Shown piece after piece: positions 1 through 9,540 of a stretch of 64,000 bases of DNA. The first letter of the stretch is position 1; each line of letters opens with the position of its first letter. This DNA comes from Niameybacter massiliensis (lineage in GTDB: Bacteria > Bacillota > Clostridia > Lachnospirales > Cellulosilyticaceae). The notes under the pieces were generated by a model that saw only the letters and a list, made by a program, of their open reading frames with translations, was not told where the DNA came from and made no database searches. A program made the position numbers and the translations under genes. The stretch is from NCBI RefSeq assembly GCF_001282685.1, contig NZ_LN875035.1:972250-1036249 (forward strand). The letters run 5' to 3'.

Positions 1-836
1 GCGTGTGGTATACCGTCCGCCATTCCTTCAACAATTTGAGTAGGAATTCCTACACTATTTAAAAAATACATTAAACTTTTTGCATATCCATCACATACTG
101 CTACTGTATCAATAAGCGCGCCACTCATCATATGTTCTGTTTTTGCTTTATTGGTTCCATATGTAATTTTTCTTGCTAAGTAATCAACTAACTTCCATTC
201 ACGTTCTACTTCTGTCATTTTAGATGTAATCTGACTTGAAATAGTATTATTAATCATCTTATCTACTTGAACAGAATCCTTAGTAAGCCTGCTTTTATCT
301 TGTACACCATATTCTAGTTTTAAAACGACTTTCGGATTGCGCTCACCATAAACAGTGAGCTTATACTGGCTATAATACAATTTAGGATACTTCATTACCA
401 ATGTATCTAATTGATTAGAAAATAGGTTTTTCATAGTATCTATAGTATATTTTCCATTTTCAAATCTAAAAGTCATTTCTTCTTGATACGTGTCTAGGCC
501 ATATTTTAAAATTTCTTCTAATTGACTATTCTTTTCAATATACCATACTTGATTGACTTTTGGTGCAGGTATAGTAAAACAAGTAATTTGTATTTCTCCG
601 CTTTTATCTTTCTGTGTTACATAGTAAGTTCCTGGCAAAGTAACATTTGTTGATGTTGTAATAGGAGCTGCCAAACTTCCATCTCTAGAAAGAAAAGTTT
701 CTTTATCTCCTACCTGTATTGTATATGTATTTACATTCCCCACATTTTTCAACACATTGGCTTTAACTTGTACTGCTAAACTACAAACTAGAATCATAAG
801 TATACCTATTAATCTTAGTCCATAATGCTTTTTCAA
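1..836 (-). CDS. transglutaminase-like protein, secreted (3' end off the window)
   Basis: The frame opens at a TTG (834-836) preceded by AGGAGGCG and runs without a stop to base 1, so about 278 residues are visible and the C-terminus is missing. Residues 1-26 form a signal peptide or anchor (KKHYGLRL, then a hydrophobic run ending QVKA). Near the edge the sequence VCDGYAKSLMYF carries the presumed nucleophile at about Cys248, and the last visible residues, IPHA, look like the catalytic His of transglutaminase-like cysteine enzymes. The middle, 100-200, is not recognised. It is the last visible gene of a minus-strand operon with the GerMN-domain protein 35 bases upstream. Secreted clostridial proteins of this fold act as proteases or crosslinkers on the envelope. 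The actual substrate is unknown. Confidence 0.75.
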   Translation of the reverse strand, partial: MKKHYGLRLIGILMILVCSLAVQVKANVLKNVGNVNTYTIQVGDKETFLSRDGSLAAPITTSTNVTLPGTYYVTQKDKSGEIQITCFTIPAPKVNQVWYIEKNSQLEEILKYGLDTYQEEMTFRFENGKYTIDTMKNLFSNQLDTLVMKYPKLYYSQYKLTVYGERNPKVVLKLEYGVQDKSRLTKDSVQVDKMINNTISSQITSKMTEVEREWKLVDYLARKITYGTNKAKTEHMMSGALIDTVAVCDGYAKSLMYFLNSVGIPTQIVEGMADGIPH

Positions 837-871
837 TACTTCGCCTCCTAATCACCTTAAATCCGAAGGCT

Positions 872-1918
872 CTATTTGACTACTCGGATACGCCCTCTTG
901 AGTCCGCTTGTCCTCCTTTAACAGGATATGCTTCACCTTCTATATTTATTACAACATAATCTGCATCATAATAATACCCAAGCGTTTGCACTAAACTTGC
1001 TAGTACACCCTTTTGTTCTCTTGCATTATAATTTAAATCTACAAATTCTCCACTTAATTCTACATATAGGCAATTCTCATCATCCTTAAAGGTTTTCTCA
1101 ATCGTCACACCATTTGATAGCGTTGTTACATACTCTGAGTCTACTACTCTTTTTAGTAAATCCGTTAAAAAATGTTTAGGTTCCTCATTGGTCATTATAG
1201 CTACTTTTTCCTTAATAAGTTCTAGCACACCCGTTTCTTTTTTAGCTATATAAAGAGATACCGTTTCTTCTTGAGCTTTATTATTTTCTATTTGATTAAG
1301 TTCAAATTCCTGAACGCCATTATCATTTTCATACTTAGCATATATAAGTCCTACTTTTTCCCCATAAACCTCTGTTATTTTGTAATCATCATGTAGTGTT
1401 GTAACCTCAATACCCTTTTGCTCTCCTAATGGTGTGTCATACTTCTTATCTACTTTAGTAATCGTACGTATTGCACCATCCGAAAGCACCCAACTATTTC
1501 CAGCTATAAGTGGCAGTTTGAGCACTGTGTTTTTATATTGTCTCAGTGTAGTATAATTTTCTTTAATAGCTACATCTTCTACAGATGCCACTTCATAGAT
1601 TGCATCTTCTTCCTCAACATAAACTTTTGTTACACTTTTATCTCCATATAAAAATTTAATTTGCATAACATCATTATTTATAAACTCTACCCAACTTGAA
1701 AGTGATTTATGTTTTTCATTACTTTCATAAGTCCATATTGTATCTTTAATAACAGGTAAATAAGTATCTAGTGATACACTTGGTTTTTGAGGTAAGTCTG
1801 CAATTTCTTCTTCTACTAAGATGTCACTAGGTTCTTGCTTTTTAACATAGTTAAATCCTAGACCTATTACAAGTACTGCACAAAGTACAGGAATAACTAC
1901 TCGTTTCTTTAGTTGCAT
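872..1918 (-). CDS. membrane-anchored GerMN-domain protein
   Basis: The 348-residue protein starts at an ATG with AAAGGAG upstream. Residues 6-24 form one N-terminal membrane anchor and the rest should lie outside. The C-terminal 110 residues (about 235-345) resemble the GerMN domain of sporulation and germination lipoproteins: VSLYIAK, a central segment LTDLLKRVV, then VYVELSGEFVDLN and a late VVINIEGE segment. The middle 60-220 contains a beta-rich region (TYLPVIKDTIWTYE) that I cannot name. It sits between an unknown membrane protein upstream and the transglutaminase-like gene downstream. GerMN domains occur in envelope proteins outside sporulation, so no spore role is claimed. Confidence 0.6.
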   Translation of the reverse strand: MQLKKRVVIPVLCAVLVIGLGFNYVKKQEPSDILVEEEIADLPQKPSVSLDTYLPVIKDTIWTYESNEKHKSLSSWVEFINNDVMQIKFLYGDKSVTKVYVEEEDAIYEVASVEDVAIKENYTTLRQYKNTVLKLPLIAGNSWVLSDGAIRTITKVDKKYDTPLGEQKGIEVTTLHDDYKITEVYGEKVGLIYAKYENDNGVQEFELNQIENNKAQEETVSLYIAKKETGVLELIKEKVAIMTNEEPKHFLTDLLKRVVDSEYVTTLSNGVTIEKTFKDDENCLYVELSGEFVDLNYNAREQKGVLASLVQTLGYYYDADYVVINIEGEAYPVKGGQADSRGRIRVVK

Positions 1919-1993
1919 ATTTACACTCCTTTCATCAAGAATGATACCCTTTCTCTTTCATATTACCTAAAAATACGTCTAAAAGCTAGCTTT

Positions 1994-2848
1994 TTATCGT
2001 ATAAAACCTTTTTGTTTCTCTATATTAAAGTTTCCTTCCTCGTCCATTTCAACAGTATACATCATTTCTACTTTATAATCTTTAATCCATTCTTTCCCAT
2101 ATACCCTTAATTTACCAACTACTGTGACTACGTTTTCTTCTTGCATTTCTCTATTTTTAACTTTTCGCACTGAAAAATCAAGTAACTCTCGTTCTACACT
2201 GTCTCCACCTATTGGTAGAAAAGCCTTTTCTCCATTCTTATAGATGTAGTCATTGACAAAACAGATTAAACTTTGTAAATAATACATATTGTTAATTTCT
2301 TCTGTAGCTTGCTTAAGATTATTATAATACGTATTCTCCATAGTATTATTCCATTTATCTAACACCTCTGATTGACTCATTTCCCAACTATTTGTTACTT
2401 TTAACATACTAATTAATACATCTTCTTTAACTTGTTCAATCTCTCCTACTAGCATCTCTAATCCAAAGGGCATCATATAAAGTTCATCTTGAGGCGTTCT
2501 TTGTAAAATCATATAATAACGATATAAGTCTACTTTTTCTTTGCTATTTACACCGACACTTTCCACTTTTACAAGGTAACGATCATGTCCATCCGCTTCT
2601 AACAATGTCATTCTAGAATCAATTAAAGCTACTTTTCCCTTATAGGTTTCTTCAAGTATATTTTCGGCAAATCTAAAGAGTCGCTCTTCATCTATAGTTT
2701 CTTGGATGGAGTCACTGATATATTCTTCGTATTCCTCATTACTTTTTGTCATAGCGTACTGCCTAATACCATAAACACATCCGATAATAATCAATACACA
2801 TAATGTCATGATAAGTAGTATAATCTGTATATGTTTTTTTATCTTCAT
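1994..2848 (-). CDS. membrane-anchored or lipoprotein, function unknown
   Basis: The 284-residue protein has AAGGAGA 8 bases before its ATG. The N-terminus is a basic stretch followed by a hydrophobic segment ending LIIIGC, which fits a lipobox loosely (Cys at about 24). It could equally be an uncleaved anchor. The remainder is acidic, predicted extracellular and soluble, with alternating helix and strand patterns (KVALIDSRMTLLEADG, RYLVKVESVG). I do not recognise the family. It lies 26 bases after the small two-TM gene and 75 bases before the GerMN gene on the same strand, so it is probably co-transcribed with them. Confidence 0.5.
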   Translation of the reverse strand: MKIKKHIQIILLIMTLCVLIIIGCVYGIRQYAMTKSNEEYEEYISDSIQETIDEERLFRFAENILEETYKGKVALIDSRMTLLEADGHDRYLVKVESVGVNSKEKVDLYRYYMILQRTPQDELYMMPFGLEMLVGEIEQVKEDVLISMLKVTNSWEMSQSEVLDKWNNTMENTYYNNLKQATEEINNMYYLQSLICFVNDYIYKNGEKAFLPIGGDSVERELLDFSVRKVKNREMQEENVVTVVGKLRVYGKEWIKDYKVEMMYTVEMDEEGNFNIEKQKGFIR

Positions 2849-2874
2849 ATCAATGTCTCCTTCCCTCTTATCTT

Positions 2875-3249
2875 TTAACCTAATGCCTTTTCTATGGCTA
2901 GCTTCATATTATTAATTTCTCTACGTTTAAAAACATTTACTAATCCTAAGCCTACCAATATAGCTACTATACTAATATCTGTCACAAGACCTCCTACAAA
3001 AAATAGAAGAAATACTACTGTAAATATTCCTGCTATTAAGTATGGCTTTTTAGATTTTGACCACATAACGGGTACGGTATAACGATTGTTCCTAAGCTTT
3101 ATAAGATACACATACCAATCTGTCTCAACAAACGTTTCCCCTTTATTATTTTGACCTATGTTAAGAACTGTATCATCTTCAAGATTCTTTTTTAATCTCT
3201 TTAAAATTTCTTGTTGATTCATGTCTTCTGTAAGATAATAGTTTATCAT
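2875..3249 (-). CDS. small membrane protein with two adjacent TM segments, function unknown
   Basis: This 124-residue protein has GAGGGG before its ATG. Residues 1-70 are soluble and include a helix typical of a small cytoplasmic domain (NQQEILKRLKKNLEDD) and a short beta stretch (ETDWYVYLIKLRNNRY). Two hydrophobic segments follow at about 70-88 and 91-107, then a basic tail with KRREINN. It is the first gene of the minus-strand group that continues with the 284-residue protein, the GerMN protein and the transglutaminase-like protein. No family was recognised. Confidence 0.5.
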   Translation of the reverse strand: MINYYLTEDMNQQEILKRLKKNLEDDTVLNIGQNNKGETFVETDWYVYLIKLRNNRYTVPVMWSKSKKPYLIAGIFTVVFLLFFVGGLVTDISIVAILVGLGLVNVFKRREINNMKLAIEKALG

Positions 3250-3333
3250 ATAGTCCCCTCTTCTTTTGTATCTATAATGCCTTATTATGACGAATAAATT
3301 TTAACACAATATTAATTTTTAATAGATTCTATG

Positions 3334-3365
3334 AAAAAAAGATAGCAATCTATACAATTGCTATC
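3334..3365 (-). terminator. terminator of the efflux operon
   Basis: A 9-bp perfect stem (GATAGCAAT 3341-3349 with ATTGCTATC 3357-3365) and a 7-base loop are followed on the minus strand by a run of seven T (3334-3340). It lies 30 bases after the stop of the TolC-like gene. Confidence 0.8.
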
Positions 3366-3394
3366 TTCCTAGACACTTTATTCACTTCAATTTC

Positions 3395-4432
3395 TTATCC
3401 AATAAGGTGTGGATGATCAAGTTTAAACTTAAGGACACTATGTTGATTTTCTAATTGTTCAAGCTTAACAAGTGTTTCTTCATAAGCCAACTCACTTTGA
3501 TCATATTGTAATTGTGAAATCATCCCTTTTTCAAGGTAAATCTTGTTTACTGCTAATTCTTTCTCTTTAAGAACTAAATCTGAAACATAAATTTCATGTT
3601 GTTGTTCTAGCTGTTTAATATTCACATAAATTTCGCGAATAGCTTTTTCTAAATTTTCTTTTGTTAGCTGTTTTGAATCTCTTGCAATTTCACGATTAGC
3701 ACGCATTGTTATTACTTGAATATAGTCATAAGTCATTATTGGTGTTTCTTCAGCTACTCTTAAGTCTTCAGTCGCTTTCCAAAGATCAATATGTTTTTCT
3801 GCTTGACTACTTGCAAATGCGTTTAAACTAGCAACCTCTTTATAAGGTTCATAAACTACATTTGGATCTTCTAACTTATACCTACTCATCGTTACACCCA
3901 CCATATTACCTAGTTGAGTGTACTTTAAATCCAGTTGCTGTTCTAGATCTGCCTTACTTTGTAATGTTTGTTGATAGGCTAAATCTTGTTGTTGCATATA
4001 AAGGTCACTTTTAAGCCCTTTATCTTTTTCTATCTGATTTTTTAAGTTCTGTTTTTCTAGAAGCGCAATGTTACTATTTAACATTTCTAACTGTCTTTCA
4101 CTTAACAAGATATCTTCATAAAGTGATGTAACACTTAGTGTAATTTGATCTTTTATAACTTCTTGCTGCTTTCTTGTATATGTAGCTTGTACGTTTTGTG
4201 CATCATAAGCATAGTATCCACCTTGTAGATAAGCCATATCAGCATTTTCTTTATCCAAGTCGCCCTTTTTTTCTGTTATTTTAAGTTGGAGGCTTTTGGA
4301 CTGTGCTTGTTTAATAGCATTATCTAAAGAAAGTACTTTTGCTTCTTCAACGTCTTTTGCATAAGTCAGACTACCCGCTTGCACCATCAAAGTAGCACCT
4401 AACAAGCATGCTAGCATTTTTCTTGTATCCAT
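3395..4432 (-). CDS. TolC-like efflux protein
   Basis: The start is placed at the ATG at 4430-4432 because AAGGGGTG precedes it; a longer frame to 4453 has no such site. The 345-residue product has a signal peptide (about 1-25, MDTRKMLACLLGATLMVQAG then LTYA). Long helical regions with heptad character follow at about 80-165 and 250-330 (KAIREIYVNIKQLEQQHE, LEKGMISQLQYDQSELAYEE), as in outer membrane efflux proteins of the TolC superfamily. It is the last gene of an operon that encodes an adaptor, an ABC ATPase and a MacB-type permease. The host is inferred to have one membrane, so the protein cannot be a classical outer-membrane channel. It may be an extracellular extension of the pump. Confidence 0.7.
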   Translation of the reverse strand: MDTRKMLACLLGATLMVQAGSLTYAKDVEEAKVLSLDNAIKQAQSKSLQLKITEKKGDLDKENADMAYLQGGYYAYDAQNVQATYTRKQQEVIKDQITLSVTSLYEDILLSERQLEMLNSNIALLEKQNLKNQIEKDKGLKSDLYMQQQDLAYQQTLQSKADLEQQLDLKYTQLGNMVGVTMSRYKLEDPNVVYEPYKEVASLNAFASSQAEKHIDLWKATEDLRVAEETPIMTYDYIQVITMRANREIARDSKQLTKENLEKAIREIYVNIKQLEQQHEIYVSDLVLKEKELAVNKIYLEKGMISQLQYDQSELAYEETLVKLEQLENQHSVLKFKLDHPHLIG

Positions 4433-4471
4433 CTTTTCACCCCTTTTGTTCAATTTTAATCTTTTTTATTT

Positions 4472-5680
4472 CTATTCATAACGTAAAGCTTCTACTGGAT
4501 CTAACCTTGAAGCTTGTTTTGCAGGATATACCCCAAAGATAATTCCTATGGCACTAGAAGTACCCACTGCAAAAGTAATCATACCTGGTGTTAGAACAAC
4601 ATTTAAGCCAAAAGCTCCTCCTAAAGCTGCTGCACCTACATAACCTAGTATCATTCCTATTATACCACCTAGTACGGTTAAAATAATAGCTTCCACTAAG
4701 AATTGTCTCATAATTTCACCATTACTTGCTCCTACAGCTTTACGAATACCAATCTCTCTTGTACGTTCTTTAACTGTTACCAACATAATATTCATAATAC
4801 CAATTCCACCTACTAATAATGAAATGGCAGCAACAAAACTAATAAATCCTGTGACAATACTCATAACCATATCTAATTGGCCAATCATACTTGTAGCACT
4901 TTGTGTGGTATAGCCATTTTTTACATTATGACGTTTATCTAAAAACCTTCCTACTTGGTAGGCTACTTCATTTGGATCATACCCTTCTTCTGTCATAAAT
5001 GCTGCGCAATAACTACGTAAATCTCCAAAGTTAGTAATTTGATCCATAGTTGCAAAAGGTAAGTAAATAATAATAGGCATCATATCTTCTGGCATTCCTG
5101 GGAAAGTCATCTGTTCTGCAAGTCCAATAATTTCAAAGCTATGCTTTTCACCCGCTATATTTAGTTCTACAGTTTCACCAATAGCATCCTTAGCATTGTT
5201 CGATCCCATAACAGCTTTTGCATAGGTTTCTGATACAACACATACATTTGTTTTTGCAGCTTCCTCTTTCGCCGTAAACATACGTCCATCAACAATAGTA
5301 AGTTTTTGTACAACATCCATATTATAAGGTACACCTGCAAACATAACCCACTTATCTTCATCTTTATAATCTTTAATTACATCTGACCAATTCTCTGTAT
5401 AGAGTATGGCTTCTTTAACTTCTTTCATTTCTCCTATAGCTTCTAAGTCATCTTGATTAATCATATATTCTGGTGACCAGTTATTCACCTGAATCATAAC
5501 AGAACCCTTACCAACATCTTTAAAGGTACTCATCATCATATCTTTGACACCAGCACCGACACCTAAAACCATAATAACCGAACCTATCCCAATAAACATG
5601 CCAAGCATAGTGAGAAACGTACGCATTTTATTACCTAGAAGCTGATTAATCGCACTTTTAATACATTCTATGAGATTCAT
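4472..5680 (-). CDS. MacB-type ABC transporter permease
   Basis: The 402-residue protein has the MacB/FtsX topology. One TM segment lies at about 20-45 (TFLTMLGMFIGIGSVIMVLG), followed by an extracytoplasmic domain to about 265. Three C-terminal TM segments lie at about 272-303, 328-355 and 368-390, with the conserved TREIGIRKAVGAS loop between the second and third. Its ATG overlaps the stop of the ATPase gene by 4 bases (ATGA), so the two are translationally coupled. The family exports macrolides, peptides or envelope compounds through mechanotransmission. The substrate is not visible here. Confidence 0.85.
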   Translation of the reverse strand: MNLIECIKSAINQLLGNKMRTFLTMLGMFIGIGSVIMVLGVGAGVKDMMMSTFKDVGKGSVMIQVNNWSPEYMINQDDLEAIGEMKEVKEAILYTENWSDVIKDYKDEDKWVMFAGVPYNMDVVQKLTIVDGRMFTAKEEAAKTNVCVVSETYAKAVMGSNNAKDAIGETVELNIAGEKHSFEIIGLAEQMTFPGMPEDMMPIIIYLPFATMDQITNFGDLRSYCAAFMTEEGYDPNEVAYQVGRFLDKRHNVKNGYTTQSATSMIGQLDMVMSIVTGFISFVAAISLLVGGIGIMNIMLVTVKERTREIGIRKAVGASNGEIMRQFLVEAIILTVLGGIIGMILGYVGAAALGGAFGLNVVLTPGMITFAVGTSSAIGIIFGVYPAKQASRLDPVEALRYE

Positions 5681-6384
5681 TTTAATCCTCCCACATCAAG
5701 TCTTTGTTGTTGAAGTTGTTCATCTTGAGTCAGCTTTCCATCTTTAAACACTACTTTACGTTTTGTATAAGCTGCAATCTCAGGTTCATGAGTAACCATA
5801 ACAATGGTAGCCCCCTCATCATTTAGCTCCTGGAAAATTCGCATGATTTCTTCGCTCGATCTACTATCTAGATTCCCTGTTGGTTCATCTGCAAAAATAA
5901 TAGAAGGGCTATTAACAAGTGCACGTGCAATCGCAACTCTTTGCTTTTGTCCACCAGAAATTTCATTAGGCTTATGTTTTACACGGTCACCTAAGCCTAC
6001 ACGTTCTAATGCTTTATAAGCTCTTTCACGTCTTTCCTTAGGCTTAATTCCTGCATACATAAGAGGTACTTCTACATTTTCCAAAATAGTAAGTTTAGGC
6101 AATAAATTAAATGCCTGGAAGACAAAGCCAATCTTCTCATTACGAATTTTAGAGAAATCTTTATCCTTTAATTCTGATACATTAACACCATCTAATATGT
6201 AGCCACCTTCTGTCGCTTGATCTAAGCATCCTAATATCGAAAGAAATGTAGTTTTCCCTGAACCTGAAGGTCCCATAATAGAGACAAATTCTCCTGCCTC
6301 AACTTTAAAATCTACATCAAATAGAGCTTGTAATTCTAAGTTACCATTTTTGTAGACTTTATTCATTTTATCAATCTGGATCAT
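5677..6384 (-). CDS. MacB/LolD-type ABC transporter ATP-binding protein
   Basis: This 235-residue ATPase has a complete nucleotide site: Walker A GPSGSGKT at about 38-45, signature ISGGQKQR at about 141, Walker [13 protein letters not shown] at about 161-172, and the switch His in MVTHEP. The sequence and the insertions ([20 protein letters not shown]) place it in the MacB/LolD/YknY group that pairs with FtsX-type permeases. It starts 2 bases after the adaptor gene and overlaps the permease start, so it is the second gene of a four-gene efflux operon. Confidence 0.9.
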   Translation of the reverse strand: MIQIDKMNKVYKNGNLELQALFDVDFKVEAGEFVSIMGPSGSGKTTFLSILGCLDQATEGGYILDGVNVSELKDKDFSKIRNEKIGFVFQAFNLLPKLTILENVEVPLMYAGIKPKERRERAYKALERVGLGDRVKHKPNEISGGQKQRVAIARALVNSPSIIFADEPTGNLDSRSSEEIMRIFQELNDEGATIVMVTHEPEIAAYTKRKVVFKDGKLTQDEQLQQQRLDVGGLK

Positions 6385-6386
6385 AC

Positions 6387-7829
6387 TTACTCACCTACTT
6401 CTTCAAGAGGTAAATAACTTACACTCATTCCATCTGTAAGTGCTTCTGTAGGGTTAGTTACAATAAGATCACCTGCATTTACATCACTTACTTGTACATA
6501 TTGATTATCTGCTGCCCCTTGTTTAACAATACGCTTTGATAGCATATTATCAGTACCTACTACAAATAAATAGTTTTCATCTTCTTTATCTGTCATTGTT
6601 GCAAGTAATGGTACTGCTACAACACCTTTTACATCTGATGTAATAATCTTTAAGTCCACTGTAAGACCTTCTTTTAGCCCATTAGCATTCTCTAAAGTAA
6701 CTTCAATAGGAATAGCTGTACTTACTGCACTTTTATCTTGAACAGCCTTTTGAACAGCTACTGGAGATACCATAGAAACAGTTCCTTGCGTTTCTACTGT
6801 TGTAGAACCATTATACTTCACATTCACTTGAAGACCCGTTTCTAATTGTGCTGCATAATATGGAGAAATCTCAGCTTTTACAATAAGTTTATCTGGATTA
6901 ATAATTGTTACAAGTTCTGCTCCTGGTGCTACAAAGCCACCTTCTTGTGCTGTTACTTTTGAGACAACACCTTCCATTGGTGCTACAACTTGTTCTTTCA
7001 CTTTTGAGATTTGATCTAATAAGCTTTCTTTTTGAAGCTCTAAAGAAGCAATTTCATTTTGTTTCATTAAAATATTTTGTGCTTTTGTTTCATCATGTAC
7101 TTTATTTTCAAGTAAATCTAAGTTATATTGTGCATTAGCTTTTTGCATATTAGCTGTTTCAATATTTTTTTCTGAAGATGCTATTTTACTTTCAATAGAT
7201 GTTACTTGTTCTTTAGCATTTAATAAAACTTTTTCCGCATCATCTAACTCTTTTTGTGCAGCTAAACCTTCATCAAATAAAGTTTTTGTTACATTATGAT
7301 TTTTTTCCGCTTGTTCTACATCTTTCTTTGCAAGTGTAAGAGAAGTTTCTAGTTGACGAATACTTTCTTCTAAATCTGTAAGATTTTTGTCTATCGTTGC
7401 AAGTTCTGTTTGACTTTGCATAATAGCTTGCTTACTTCCACCTTGAAGTTGACCAAGAGCAATACGAGCTGTCTCCATTTGAAGTTCTAACTTTTCTAAA
7501 TCTCTTTGCAAGTTTTCTTTTGTTTCTATATCATAAGTTAAGAGCACATCGCCTTGCTTTACATAGTCTCCTACTTCTACTTTTATTGTTTCTACTTTTG
7601 TACTCGCTTCAGCAAATACAACCTCACTTTTTTCTGCTTTTACAGTTCCTGTAGATGAAATTTTAGTTTGAATATCACGTGTCATTGCACGGTCTACATT
7701 AACAAATGTCCCTTTAGGATCACCAGCCAAAGCTACAGCTTGATTCCCCCCCTTTAGCATACCTGCTACTAAAAAGACCCCAATAACTACAACTACTATA
7801 ATAGCAGTTAACTTCTTCTTACTTTTCAT
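6387..7829 (-). CDS. membrane fusion protein (MacA/HlyD family)
   Basis: The 480-residue adaptor has an N-terminal anchor (8-25). A lipoyl-like half-motif at about 75-105 (VKVGDYVKQGDVLLTYD) is followed by a long coiled coil at about 105-275 rich in Lys, Glu and Gln. The second lipoyl half is at about 285-310 (VVAPMEGVVSKVTAQEGGFV), then beta-barrel and membrane-proximal domains. This is the usual periplasmic or extracellular adaptor of MacB-type pumps. It is the first gene of the operon, downstream of a well-formed sigma-A promoter, and is followed by the ATPase, permease and TolC-like genes. Confidence 0.87.
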   Translation of the reverse strand: MKSKKKLTAIIVVVVIGVFLVAGMLKGGNQAVALAGDPKGTFVNVDRAMTRDIQTKISSTGTVKAEKSEVVFAEASTKVETIKVEVGDYVKQGDVLLTYDIETKENLQRDLEKLELQMETARIALGQLQGGSKQAIMQSQTELATIDKNLTDLEESIRQLETSLTLAKKDVEQAEKNHNVTKTLFDEGLAAQKELDDAEKVLLNAKEQVTSIESKIASSEKNIETANMQKANAQYNLDLLENKVHDETKAQNILMKQNEIASLELQKESLLDQISKVKEQVVAPMEGVVSKVTAQEGGFVAPGAELVTIINPDKLIVKAEISPYYAAQLETGLQVNVKYNGSTTVETQGTVSMVSPVAVQKAVQDKSAVSTAIPIEVTLENANGLKEGLTVDLKIITSDVKGVVAVPLLATMTDKEDENYLFVVGTDNMLSKRIVKQGAADNQYVQVSDVNAGDLIVTNPTEALTDGMSVSYLPLEEVGE

Positions 7830-7875
7830 AATTGCCTCCCTGTCTCCTACAATATTATATTGCGTATAATATCAT

Positions 7876-7904
7876 AATATAGTTTTTAATATAAGAATTG
7901 TCAA
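7876..7904 (-). promoter_or_regulatory. sigma-A promoter of the efflux operon
   Basis: On the minus strand TTGACA (7904-7899), a 17-base spacer and TATATT (7881-7876) lie about 50 bases upstream of the adaptor gene start. Both hexamers and the spacing fit the sigma-A consensus. The rest of 7830-8265 is AT-rich with no gene or clear regulator site that I could find. Confidence 0.65.
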
Positions 7905-8265
7905 ACACTTTTTTATTGATATGTATAATATTTCAACTATGAAAAATTTATCATATTCATATTAAAATAGTATGAATTATTATTCATATATTTTATTCAT
8001 ACAACCCTACCTCTAATTAAAAAACCTTTCCCTTCTTTTCATTATACCCTCCTTATGATCTCTAAATTTATTACCGATCTATTTTTAAGCCTATAAGCAT
8101 CTTTTTTATAAATTATCTATTAATATTCCAATTATTATACTAACATTTAAATATTAATTTACACACAATATAATTCTTAAGTTTTTTTAATAATTAAACT
8201 CTAAAATTCTAATCAATATGTACATACGTTTGTAAAGCATAGAAGTTGGAAGTAAATTATTTTAA

Positions 8266-8294
8266 TTGTATATTTTAACAGTTTGCCTTATAAT
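8266..8294 (+). promoter_or_regulatory. probable promoter of threonine ammonia-lyase gene
   Basis: TTGTAT (8266-8271), a 17-base spacer and a perfect TATAAT (8289-8294) lie 38 bases before the start codon. The -35 element matches consensus only in part. Confidence 0.45.
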
Positions 8295-8331
8295 ATAAGC
8301 CATAACTTTTATTCGAAACGAGGTGTTCCTT

Positions 8332-9531
8332 ATGTATGCAAAATTAGTTCAAGATGCACGCGAAAATATAAAAGATGTTGTTATCAAAACTCCTCTTTTA
8401 CATAGTCCTGTCTTCTCTAATTTAAGCGGCAATGAAGTCTATTTAAAATGTGAAAATCTCCAAGTAACTGGTGCTTATAAAATTCGTGGTGCTCTGAATA
8501 AAATTAGAAGCCTTTCTGAAGAAGAAAAAGAAAAAGGCGTTGTATGTTCATCTGCTGGTAACCATGCTCAAGGTGTAGCTTATGCAGCTACTTTAAGCCA
8601 TGTAAACTCAACAATCGTTATGCCAGAAACAACACCTTATCTAAAAGTTCAGTCTACTAAAGATTTTGGTGGTAATGTAGTACTTCATGGTAGTTGTTAT
8701 GATGATGCTTTCCAGGAAGCTTCTCGTATTGAAAAAGAAAATGGTGCAACGTTCCTTCACCCTTTCAATGACCCTGATGTAATCTATGGCCAAGGTACAG
8801 TAGGTCTTGAAATCTTAGAAGAAATTCCAAACCTAGATGTTATTCTTTGCCCAATCGGTGGTGGTGGCCTTATTAGTGGAGTTGCTCTTTATGCAAAATC
8901 TATTAATCCAAATATTAAAGTAATTGGGGTTCAAGCTGAAGGCGCCAATGCTATGTACCGTAGCTTCAAATCTGGCACACTTACTTCTCTTGATAAAGTG
9001 GATACAATTGCTGAAGGTATTGCCGTAAAAACACCAGGTTCACTTACCTTCTCTTACATAAGAGACTATGTAGATGATATTATTACTGTTAAAGATAGTA
9101 CAATTGTAGATAGCTTACTCATCTTAACAGAAAAACATAAACTTCTTGCTGAAACTTCTGGTGCTGCTTCTCTTGCCGCACTTAAGAAACTTAACTTTAA
9201 AGGCAAAAAAGTAGCTGCAATCATTAGTGGCGGTAACATTGATATGTTAACACTTTCTGCACTCATTAGAAGTGGACTCGTATCTCGTGGACGTCTTTTC
9301 TGCTTCACCATCGAGCTTCCTAATACACCAGGCGAGCTTCTTGAGGTCTCTAAGATTCTAAGTAGCATTAATGCTAATGTAGTTAATCTTGATCACAACC
9401 AATTTAAAGCACGTAATCGTTTTAAAAATGTACTTCTTGAAGTTACAGTTGAAACAAATGGCCCAGAACATATTCACCTCATCAAAAATACATTTGAAGA
9501 ATGTGGCTATTTCATTACACAACTTTATTAA
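8332..9531 (+). CDS. ilvA: threonine ammonia-lyase (threonine dehydratase)
   Basis: The start is set at the ATG 8332 because the sequence CGAGGTG serves as its ribosome site; the GTG at 8323 lies inside that site. The 399-residue enzyme converts L-threonine to 2-oxobutanoate and ammonia. The PLP lysine is Lys50 in TGAYKIRGA, and the phosphate-cradling loop IGGGGLISG is at about 176. A single ACT domain (FTIELPNTPGELLEV onward, about 322-399) gives the length of the one-ACT clostridial type. The gene stands alone, so whether it feeds isoleucine synthesis or catabolism to propionate is open; tdcB is the alternative symbol. Confidence 0.88.
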   Translation: MYAKLVQDARENIKDVVIKTPLLHSPVFSNLSGNEVYLKCENLQVTGAYKIRGALNKIRSLSEEEKEKGVVCSSAGNHAQGVAYAATLSHVNSTIVMPETTPYLKVQSTKDFGGNVVLHGSCYDDAFQEASRIEKENGATFLHPFNDPDVIYGQGTVGLEILEEIPNLDVILCPIGGGGLISGVALYAKSINPNIKVIGVQAEGANAMYRSFKSGTLTSLDKVDTIAEGIAVKTPGSLTFSYIRDYVDDIITVKDSTIVDSLLILTEKHKLLAETSGAASLAALKKLNFKGKKVAAIISGGNIDMLTLSALIRSGLVSRGRLFCFTIELPNTPGELLEVSKILSSINANVVNLDHNQFKARNRFKNVLLEVTVETNGPEHIHLIKNTFEECGYFITQLY

Positions 9532-9540
9532 GCATTTTCA

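Noticed and set aside
872-1918. The GerMN-domain gene as proof that the organism forms spores
   Set aside because: The domain also occurs in non-sporulating species, and no other sporulation gene is present in the window.
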